Below, piece by piece: positions 58,004-64,000 of a stretch of 64,000 bases of DNA. Within the stretch, counting starts at the first letter, position 1, and every line of letters starts with the position of its first letter. The notes beneath the pieces are model-generated. The model did no database searches, was not told where the DNA came from, and saw nothing but the letters and a program-made list of their open reading frames with translations. The stretch spans positions 2,170,001 through 2,234,000 of the forward strand of contig JAGTTO010000001.1 of the NCBI GenBank assembly GCA_018223435.1. The letters are read 5' to 3'. Origin of the DNA: Lachnospiraceae bacterium Marseille-Q4251 (lineage in GTDB: Bacteria > Bacillota > Clostridia > Lachnospirales > Lachnospiraceae). Made by a program: the position numbers and the translations under genes.

Positions 58004-58345
58004 TTACTTTTTTGCCTTTTTCTCCAGCTCTTCCACTTCTTCCAGCATTTTCCGGAAATTTTCCTGTTTTTTTTCCAGCTGCTGCTCCTCTTCTTCCAGC
58101 TTTCGAAGTTCTTCTTTCAGAATCATATTGTTTTTCTGAAGATCTGCCAGCTGTTCTCTTAAGGAACCTTCGCTCCTTCTCGGTGAAAAATATTCCATAT
58201 CGAATTCTTTTTTCGACTGGATTCTCGCAATCTTTTTATCTATCGTTTCTTTTTCAAGACGCTGCTCTTCTATCTCCGCTGTATTGGCTTTTCTCTGCTC
58301 TTCTATCTCATGAAGAACGCTCTTCAAATATTCCCGAACCATCAT
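58004..58345 (-). CDS. Coiled-coil protein, 113 aa, hypothetical
   Basis: A protein that is almost wholly a charged coiled coil: EYLKSVLHEIEEQRKANTAEIEEQRLEKETIDKKIARIQ, a short break with DMEYFSPRRSEGSLREQLAD, then KNNMILKEELRKLEEEEQQLEKKQENFRKMLEEVEELEKKAKK. GAGGAG lies just before the start. It sits directly beside parS 2, in the place where noc is found in Bacillus, but it is not a ParB relative. Its function is unknown; a link with the segregation machinery is only suggested by position. Confidence 0.65.
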   Translation of the reverse strand: MMVREYLKSVLHEIEEQRKANTAEIEEQRLEKETIDKKIARIQSKKEFDMEYFSPRRSEGSLREQLADLQKNNMILKEELRKLEEEEQQLEKKQENFRKMLEEVEELEKKAKK

Positions 58346-58478
58346 GGTCTCCTCTCCAAACTGCTACAATACAGTTCAAAAGGTCAGATGCCTTCTCCTG
58401 CAAGCAGAAAAGGCATCCGACTTTTTAAACCTATTGTAGCAGATTTTTTTATCCTACGCAATCCAGGTGAGAAAAACA

Positions 58479-58507
58479 TTGTATCAAAGATGGTTTTGGA
58501 TTATAAT
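58479..58507 (+). promoter_or_regulatory. Promoter of the alpha/beta hydrolase gene
   Basis: TTGTAT (58479-58484), 17 bases, TATAAT (58502-58507), 73 bases before the start. A stem GATGCCTT/AAGGCATC (58386-58416) lies farther upstream. Confidence 0.7.
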
Positions 58508-58580
58508 AAAGGCAGATTTACGCATGCCCAAATACCAGTAACTATTCATTTTTTTCATACTTTTAAAAGGAGTCGCTGTT

Positions 58581-59525
58581 ATGAAGCATAAATTTAGAAA
58601 CGCAATAATTTTGACCTCCGTCTGTGTTGGATCTCTTCATATAATCAACCAGCTTATTTCCACCGCTGCTACGGTGAAGAACCTGCTCCCAGTCCGTCCC
58701 GGAAAATTTTTCGACTGGAGACATGGAAGGGTTTATTATCGGAAATTTGGTTCCGGAAAACCGCTTCTTCTGATTCACGACCTGGATCCCTCCTCTTCCG
58801 CCTATGAATGGAATCAGCTGGAGCAGCAGCTGGCCAAGAACTTCACAGTCTATTCCATCGATCTCCCCGGCTGCGGAAGATCTGACAAGCCGAACATGAT
58901 CTACACCAACTACTTCTATGTGCAGCTTCTCAATGACTTCACGGAAAAAGTCATCAAGAGAAAAACCAGCGTGGCTGCCACCGGTCTCTCCGGTTCCTTT
59001 GTGATCATGGCTGCCAACAACAACGAAAATCTCTTTGACAAGATCTTCCTCATCAACCCGAAGAGCATCAACGCCCTGAATCAGATCCCCAATCCGAAGT
59101 CCCGGATCGCGAAGCTTCTGATCAACTGTCCCGTACTGGGAACCACGCTTTACTACATTCTGATGAACCGTACGAACGTGGAATACAATTTCACCGAAAC
59201 CTATTTCCACAATCCTTTCCAGCTCTCCCGACGGACCGTGGACATCTACCATGAATGTGCCCACCGGAAAGGAAACGGCGGAAAATATCTGCTGTCCAGC
59301 ATCAAGGGTAACTTTGTAAATATTGATATTTCCCACGCCCTGAAAAATCTGGACAACAGCATCTACATTATCGGCGGAGCTTCCATTCCCGGCATCAACA
59401 GCATTATTCATGGCTATGAAACTCTGAATCCTGCCATCGAGAGCGCCCTCGTGGAAAAAGCTGCTTACCTTCCTCAGCTGGAATGCCCGGAAGCATTCTA
59501 CCAGACCATGAAAGTCTTCTTCTGA
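58581..59525 (+). CDS. Alpha/beta hydrolase, membrane anchored
   Basis: A 314-residue hydrolase with an N-terminal hydrophobic segment (NAIILTSVCVGSLHIINQLI) that may anchor it. The fold signs are GSGKPLLLIHDLDPSSSAYEW (oxyanion region HDLD in place of HGxx), YSIDLPGCGRSDKP, and the nucleophile elbow AATGLSGSFVIMAA (Ser). The Asp and His of the triad are less certain; a late HGYE may supply His. It is the only plus-strand gene in the core block, with its own promoter and terminator, between rsmG and the coiled-coil gene. Substrate unknown. Confidence 0.8.
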   Translation: MKHKFRNAIILTSVCVGSLHIINQLISTAATVKNLLPVRPGKFFDWRHGRVYYRKFGSGKPLLLIHDLDPSSSAYEWNQLEQQLAKNFTVYSIDLPGCGRSDKPNMIYTNYFYVQLLNDFTEKVIKRKTSVAATGLSGSFVIMAANNNENLFDKIFLINPKSINALNQIPNPKSRIAKLLINCPVLGTTLYYILMNRTNVEYNFTETYFHNPFQLSRRTVDIYHECAHRKGNGGKYLLSSIKGNFVNIDISHALKNLDNSIYIIGGASIPGINSIIHGYETLNPAIESALVEKAAYLPQLECPEAFYQTMKVFF

Positions 59526-59541
59526 TTTTCTTTGTAAAAAA

Positions 59542-59587
59542 GGCTGCCGCCCGCAAACTCTTGCCTGGGCGACAGCCTCTTTTTTTT
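59542..59587. terminator. Two-way terminator between the hydrolase gene and rsmG
   Basis: AGGCTGCCGCCC and GGGCGACAGCCT flank a 14-base loop, with T runs on both strands. It serves the convergent genes on either side. Confidence 0.85.
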
Positions 59588-59600
59588 CTCCGTGCGGAGC

Positions 59601-60320
59601 TTATTTAATTGGCTCCTTGGAAGGCGTCCCTGCCTTCCGCGGATATTTCTTCGGCGTCTCTTTCACTTTTTCAATCACCACCAGCGTACGGTCAATATCT
59701 GTACCTGGAAGCTCAAACCGTACGGTATCCCTGTACTCTCCTCCCAGCACTTTGATGGCCCTGGAAGCCTCTGAAAGCTCCGTATCGACGCTTCCGGACT
59801 TGTAGGGGACAAACATACCGCCTGTCTTCACAAAGGGCATGCAATACTCGCTGAGAGACGACAGATTGGCCACGGCCCGGGACACCACGAGGTCAAAGCC
59901 TTCCCTGTATTCCTTCTGTTTCGCAATATCCTCGGCTCTTCCGTGAATCGCCGTGATCCCCGTAAGCCCCAGATTTTCAATGACCGCATTGAGAAATTTC
60001 ACTCTTTTATTCAGAGAGTCCAGGAGCACTACCTCAAGCTCCGGATAAACGATCTTTAAGGGGATTCCCGGAAAACCGGCTCCCGTTCCAACATCCAGAA
60101 GCCGCTTCTCTCCTTCCATAGAAACTGCCTTTCCAAGGGCGCAGCTGTCCACAAAATGCTTACTCAAAACCTCCTCAAACTCCGTGATAGCCGTCAGGTT
60201 CATGACCTCGTTCCACTCGATGAGGAGCTTATAATACTCCAAAAACTGCTCCGTCTGCTTCTCTGTAAGAAAGATCCCAAAATCCTTACAGCCTTCTGTC
60301 AAAATCTTTGTATCCGCCAT
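59601..60320 (-). CDS. rsmG: 16S rRNA (guanine527-N7)-methyltransferase
   Basis: A 239-residue Rossmann methyltransferase that puts m7G at position 527 of 16S rRNA. The SAM site is LLDVGTGAGFPGIPLKIVYPELEVVLLDSLNKR near residue 70, preceded by WNEVMNLTAITEFEEVLSKHFVDS, a GidB signature, and followed by FDLVVSRAVANLSSLSEYCMPFVKTGGMFVPYKSG. Loss gives low streptomycin resistance in other bacteria. It follows mnmG after 70 bases. ATG 60320. Confidence 0.95.
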   Translation of the reverse strand: MADTKILTEGCKDFGIFLTEKQTEQFLEYYKLLIEWNEVMNLTAITEFEEVLSKHFVDSCALGKAVSMEGEKRLLDVGTGAGFPGIPLKIVYPELEVVLLDSLNKRVKFLNAVIENLGLTGITAIHGRAEDIAKQKEYREGFDLVVSRAVANLSSLSEYCMPFVKTGGMFVPYKSGSVDTELSEASRAIKVLGGEYRDTVRFELPGTDIDRTLVVIEKVKETPKKYPRKAGTPSKEPIK

Positions 60321-60390
60321 TCTTCACCTGTTTCCTTTCTATTCTCTGCTGACTGAAGTGTTTTCAGCCCCATACAGCCCTTCTTGCTCC

Positions 60391-62271
60391 TTACCCTCTG
60401 TGACTTTCCAGATATACCAGCAGAACCGAGATATCCGCCGGTGAAACGCCGGAAATTCTGGATGCCTGTCCGATGGAAGTCGGCTCATACTCTTTTAACT
60501 TCTGCTTGGCCTCCAGTCTCAAACTATAGACATCATCATAATCAATATCCTTCGGAATCTTCTTCGTCTCCAGCTTCTTAAACTGCTCTACCTGCCGTTT
60601 CTGCCGCTGAATATAGCCCTCATACTTGATCTCAATATTCACTTGCTCCTGAACATCCGCCCGAAGCTCTGGCCGGTTCTCGTCGATCTCCGCGAGCTCC
60701 TCATAGCTCAATTCCGGCCGCCGGATCAGCTCTCCCAGAGTCGTTCCTGATTTTAAAGGCGTGCTTCCGTGTTTCTCCAGAAAAGCCTGCACCTTCTCGT
60801 TGGCGCCGATATTCGTGTGCTCGACCCGCTTGATCTCCTCTTCGATCTCCTTCTCTTTTCTGAGAAGGGCCTGGTACCGTTCCTCGGAGATCAGTCCTAC
60901 CTCATAGCCCTTCTTCGTCAGCCGGAGATCCGCATTATCCTGCCGTAACAGCAGCCGGTATTCTGCTCGCGAGGTCATCATACGGTAGGGCTCCCGGTTC
61001 TCCTTCGTCACCAGATCATCGATCAGAACACCGATATAGCACTCGGAACGATCCAGAATCAACGGCTCTCTTCCCAGCACCTTCATGGCCGCATTGATGC
61101 CTGCCACCAGTCCCTGGGCTGCTGCCTCCTCGTACCCGGAGCTTCCATTGAACTGGCCGCCGCTGAAGAGTCCCGGGAGCTTCTTGAACTCCAGAGAGGA
61201 ATCCAGCTCTTTGGGATTGATACAGTCATATTCAATCGCATAAGCGTTCCGTACGATGACCGCATGCTCCAACCCTGCCACCGTACGGTACATGGCGTAC
61301 TGCACATCCTCCGGAAGAGAGCTCGACATACCACCCACATACATCTCATTGGTGTTCAGTCCCTCGGGCTCGATGAAGACCTGATGCCTGTTTTTATCCG
61401 CAAAGCGTACCACTTTATCCTCGATCGACGGACAGTATCTGGGGCCTGTTCCCTCGATCATGCCGGAATACAGCGGAGAACGATCGAGATTTTCCCTGAT
61501 AATTTCATGGGTTTTCTCATTGGTATAGGTCAGCCAGCAGGAGGCCTGATCGATCTGCACGCTCTCCGGGTCTGTGGTAAATGAAAAGGGCACTACTCTC
61601 TCATCGCCGAACTGCTCTTCCATCTTGGAAAAATCAATGGAACGTTTGTCGATTCTGGCCGGAGTTCCGGTCTTAAACCGTCGCATCTCGATGCCGTGAG
61701 CCTTCAGGGAATCCGTGAGATAGTTCGCTGCCTGCAGGCCGTTGGGTCCCGTGTAGGTGCTCACATCTCCATAGATGCATCTGGCTCTCAGGTAGGTTCC
61801 TGTACACAGTATACAAGTTTTACAATTGTATACTGCGCCGGAATAGGTCTTTACCCCTGTTAATTTTCCATCCTCATCTGTCAAAATCTCCGTCACTTCC
61901 TGCTGCCGGATTGTCAGATTTTCCGTGTTCTCCAGAACCTTCCTCATCTCTTTGCTGTACTCGGCCTTATCCGCCTGGGCTCTTAAAGAGTGAACAGCCG
62001 GTCCTTTCGACTGATTCAGCATCTTCGACTGAATAAAGGTTTTATCAATGTTCTTGCCCATTTCTCCGCCCAGCGCATCCAGCTCTCTCACCAGATGGCC
62101 TTTGGAGGTTCCGCCGATATTCGGGTTGCAGGGCATCATCGCAATGCTCTCCACGCTCACTGTGAAAAGCTGCGTTTTAAGCCCCAGCCTTGCACAAGCC
62201 AGCGCCGCCTCACAGCCTGCATGGCCTGCTCCCACTACTACTACATCTACATTTTCCGTGATTGTATTCAT
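60391..62271 (-). CDS. mnmG: tRNA uridine-5-carboxymethylaminomethyl modification enzyme MnmG
   Basis: A 626-residue FAD protein of normal length. The dinucleotide site is [22 protein letters not shown] at residue 10. Family blocks are [19 protein letters not shown], the Cys pair region [40 protein letters not shown], and the C-terminal MnmE-binding domain ending [24 protein letters not shown]. With MnmE it installs the cmnm group on wobble U34. It is downstream of mnmE with a 159-base gap that holds a hairpin. Confidence 0.95.
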   Translation of the reverse strand: MNTITENVDVVVVGAGHAGCEAALACARLGLKTQLFTVSVESIAMMPCNPNIGGTSKGHLVRELDALGGEMGKNIDKTFIQSKMLNQSKGPAVHSLRAQADKAEYSKEMRKVLENTENLTIRQQEVTEILTDEDGKLTGVKTYSGAVYNCKTCILCTGTYLRARCIYGDVSTYTGPNGLQAANYLTDSLKAHGIEMRRFKTGTPARIDKRSIDFSKMEEQFGDERVVPFSFTTDPESVQIDQASCWLTYTNEKTHEIIRENLDRSPLYSGMIEGTGPRYCPSIEDKVVRFADKNRHQVFIEPEGLNTNEMYVGGMSSSLPEDVQYAMYRTVAGLEHAVIVRNAYAIEYDCINPKELDSSLEFKKLPGLFSGGQFNGSSGYEEAAAQGLVAGINAAMKVLGREPLILDRSECYIGVLIDDLVTKENREPYRMMTSRAEYRLLLRQDNADLRLTKKGYEVGLISEERYQALLRKEKEIEEEIKRVEHTNIGANEKVQAFLEKHGSTPLKSGTTLGELIRRPELSYEELAEIDENRPELRADVQEQVNIEIKYEGYIQRQKRQVEQFKKLETKKIPKDIDYDDVYSLRLEAKQKLKEYEPTSIGQASRISGVSPADISVLLVYLESHRG

Positions 62272-62340
62272 AATACAATTTTCCTTTCATTTTGTATACA
62301 ATGTGCAATATCTCTCAATTTTGTCATTTTTTGCCAGAAA

Positions 62341-62390
62341 GAAGATCCCGTTTCCACTCCGTACGGAACCAGGATCTTCCCTTCTTTTTT
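62341..62390. terminator. Hairpin between mnmE and mnmG
   Basis: GAAGATCCCGTTTCC and GGAACCAGGATCTTC pair with one bulge. The T run is on the plus-strand side, so on the minus strand it may only weaken read-through. Confidence 0.45.
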
Positions 62391-62430
62391 ACTATTATTT
62401 ATGCGATTTTTCAAGAGGTTTCTGCAGGTT

Positions 62431-63828
62431 TTATTTTCCCGTACAGAACTTGCTGAAGATCTCGTTTACCAGGTCTTCCCCGAGGCTCTCGCCAAGGATC
62501 CTTCCCAGGGCCTCGTAGGCGCTCATAAGGTCGATAGAGAAGAAATCCTCAGGCATACCCGCCTCAATGCTTTCTCCTACCTGTATGAGGCTTCTGTGGG
62601 CTTCCAGGAGGGCCTGTTTCTGTCTCGCGTTGGTGATATAGACCTGATCATTGAAGGAGAGCTCTCCGCCGAAGAACATCTCCTTCACCTTCTCTGAGAG
62701 CCGTTCAAGCCCTTTGTTTTCCAGGGCGGAAATCGGGATGATCTCCGTCTTGTCCACACCGGCCTCACGAAGCTTTTCCACAAGGCTCTCCTCTGTGGTC
62801 ACAGCCTCAAGGTCCGTCTTATTTAAGAGCACCACGGCCTTCTTCTCCTTCAAAAGCTCCATGATCTCCTGATCATTCTCATCCAGCCTGGTGGAGGAAT
62901 CCGCCACATAAAGGATTAGGTCTGCGTCCCGCACCGATTCCCGGCTTCGTTTCACGCCGATCTTTTCCACCACGTCCTCGGTCTGACGGATGCCGGCCGT
63001 ATCCACCAGCACCAGCGTCACGCCTCCTAAGTTTACCTTCTCCTCCAGCGTATCCCGGGTGGTTCCCGCGATATCCGTCACGATGGCCCGCTCCTCTCCC
63101 GTGAGCACGTTTAAGAGGGAGGATTTTCCCGCGTTGGGTTTTCCAAGGATTACGGTCCGGATGCCCTCGGTCATAATCTTTCCGTCCTCGGAATTTCTAA
63201 GAAGCGTCTCCACCTCTTTTTTCCAGCCCTCGTTCTTTTCACCCAGCTCTTCCGGATAGCCCTCAAGAGAAATATGCTCCGGGTCATCCAGGGCAGACTC
63301 GATGTGGGCGATCTCATAAAGGATACCGGCTCTCAGAGCCTTTATACGCTCCTGTACCGCCCCTTTCAGCTGTTTGACGGAACTCCTTAAGGCATACTCA
63401 TTCTGGGCCTCTATAACGTCCATAACGGCCTCAGCCTGGGATAGATCAATCCGGCCATTCAGAAAAGCCCGCTTGGTAAATTCTCCGGGCTCTGCTGCCC
63501 TGACTCCATGCTTCAATACAGTCTCCAAAACCCTTCTCACGGCAAAGACGCCGCCGTGGCAGTTGATCTCCACGGTATCCTCCGCCGTGTAGCTTCTGGG
63601 CCCTCTAAGAAGCATTACCAGCACCTCATCGATGACCTCCTCTCCATCCACGATAAAGCCGTAATGGATCGTGTGGGAAGGCTGTTCGGAAAGCTTCTTT
63701 TTCTTCTTTGTACCGGAATCGTAGATCTGATCCGCTATGTCAAAAGCCTCGGCTCCGCTGATTCTCACAATGCCGATCCCCGCCGGGCTCATGGCCGTGG
63801 AGACCGCAGCTATCGTATCACTGTTCAT
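62431..63828 (-). CDS. mnmE: tRNA modification GTPase MnmE
   Basis: A 465-residue GTPase. The N-terminal folate-binding domain has TIAAVSTAMSPAGIGIVRISG and AEPGEFTKRAFLNGRIDLSQAEAVMDVIEA. The G domain has G1 LGKPNAGKSSLLN near 230, the potassium loop TDIAGTTRD, G3 DTAGIRQTED and G4 NKTD. The C-terminal end is IFSKFCTGK, with the conserved Cys (CxGK) needed for modification. AAGGAGG lies 5 bases before ATG. Partner of MnmG. Confidence 0.95.
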   Translation of the reverse strand: MNSDTIAAVSTAMSPAGIGIVRISGAEAFDIADQIYDSGTKKKKKLSEQPSHTIHYGFIVDGEEVIDEVLVMLLRGPRSYTAEDTVEINCHGGVFAVRRVLETVLKHGVRAAEPGEFTKRAFLNGRIDLSQAEAVMDVIEAQNEYALRSSVKQLKGAVQERIKALRAGILYEIAHIESALDDPEHISLEGYPEELGEKNEGWKKEVETLLRNSEDGKIMTEGIRTVILGKPNAGKSSLLNVLTGEERAIVTDIAGTTRDTLEEKVNLGGVTLVLVDTAGIRQTEDVVEKIGVKRSRESVRDADLILYVADSSTRLDENDQEIMELLKEKKAVVLLNKTDLEAVTTEESLVEKLREAGVDKTEIIPISALENKGLERLSEKVKEMFFGGELSFNDQVYITNARQKQALLEAHRSLIQVGESIEAGMPEDFFSIDLMSAYEALGRILGESLGEDLVNEIFSKFCTGK

Positions 63829-63840
63829 ATGAACCTCCTT

Positions 63841-63875
63841 AAAAAAAGAAGGAGATGCGATTCACATCCCCTTCT
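63841..63875 (-). terminator. Terminator between jag and mnmE
   Basis: On the minus strand AGAAGGGGATG-TGAATC-GCATCTCCTTCT is followed by seven T, just ahead of the mnmE ribosome site. Confidence 0.8.
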
Positions 63876-63891
63876 CATCTGGCGGCAGCTC

Positions 63892-64000
63892 TTATCTCTC
63901 TCTGCCGTTATTGTTATTATTTTTCAGTGTGACTACCACCTTACGGTAGGGTTCTTCACCCTCGCTGTGAGTGGCCACATAAGGATTGTTCTGCAGTGCA
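63892..64000 (-). CDS. jag: Jag (SpoIIIJ-associated R3H protein), C-terminal end
   Basis: The minus frame entering from the window edge reads ALQNNPYVATHSEGEEPYRK then VVVTLKNNNNNGRER and stops at TAA 63892. YVATHSEGEEPYR is the conserved end of the R3H single-strand nucleic-acid-binding domain of Jag/KhpB. It lies upstream of mnmE, as expected for the block yidC-jag-mnmE-mnmG-rsmG. Only 36 residues are visible. The Asn run near the end is unusual. Confidence 0.85.
   Translation of the reverse strand, partial: ALQNNPYVATHSEGEEPYRKVVVTLKNNNNNGRER

Noticed and set aside
1..64000. CRISPR array
   Set aside because: No set of short direct repeats with regular unique spacers was noticed. The repeats seen are IS ends, att sites and hsp20 duplicates.

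Overview
The window looks like a Lachnospiraceae-type Firmicute (Clostridia, probably a gut commensal). The right end carries the origin-proximal core block in the usual order: jag end, mnmE, mnmG, rsmG, soj/parA, spo0J/parB with two parS sites, a DUF4446 gene, serS and a DUF3881 gene. There is also a bile-salt-hydrolase-type gene, CIRCE-type heat-shock control and a very high load of Clostridia-type mobile elements. Genus cannot be fixed from the sequence alone.

Region by region. 1-8.6 kb is mobile debris: the 5' end of a group II intron, a cupin gene, a deleted second group II intron, and a three-gene cassette of two radical SAM proteins with a MarR regulator and a 15-bp-arm palindromic operator. 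It also holds remnants of an integrase and of a multi-HTH protein, and a DUF4869/ATPase gene pair whose first gene is split by an IS200/IS605 element (tnpB intact, tnpA broken). 8.7-12 kb holds an SLC13-type permease between two differently deleted copies of one DDE-type IS. 12-21.1 kb is an envelope and stress block: a two-component system, a FUSC protein, a PLD-family protein, cardiolipin synthase, a RelQ-like alarmone synthetase and a choloylglycine hydrolase.

21.7-37.6 kb is a mobilizable integrative element bounded by an about 40-bp repeat. It carries a TnpV-like protein, a primase/helicase, a ParM-like pair, MobC, a relaxase, an overlapping coiled-coil membrane protein, a cargo operon (AraC regulator, ZinT-like lipoprotein, two half ABC exporters), an Xre repressor, an excisionase and a tyrosine integrase. 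It sits exactly in the CIRCE/promoter of two tandem hsp20 genes. No type IV secretion genes are seen, so it must borrow a transfer machine.

38.9-40 kb has three 5' ends of IS3-type elements stacked one inside another. 40-44.7 kb is a GC-rich foreign island (TetR, a DUF1254 lipoprotein and an alkyl-sulfatase lipoprotein), closed by an IS1182 transposase. 46.8-48.5 kb holds a MATE exporter and the stub of another. 48.5-52.7 kb is a plasmid-type RepA/ParB/ParA/ParB module with an attenuator-like leader. Next come an intact tRNA-Arg(CCT) and a broken tRNA with the same anticodon, and then the core chromosome begins at 53.2 kb.

The best candidates for little-described biology are the radical SAM pair cassette, the hsp20-CIRCE attachment site, the IS605 element whose omega-RNA guide should read the gene it interrupts, and the alkyl-sulfatase island.
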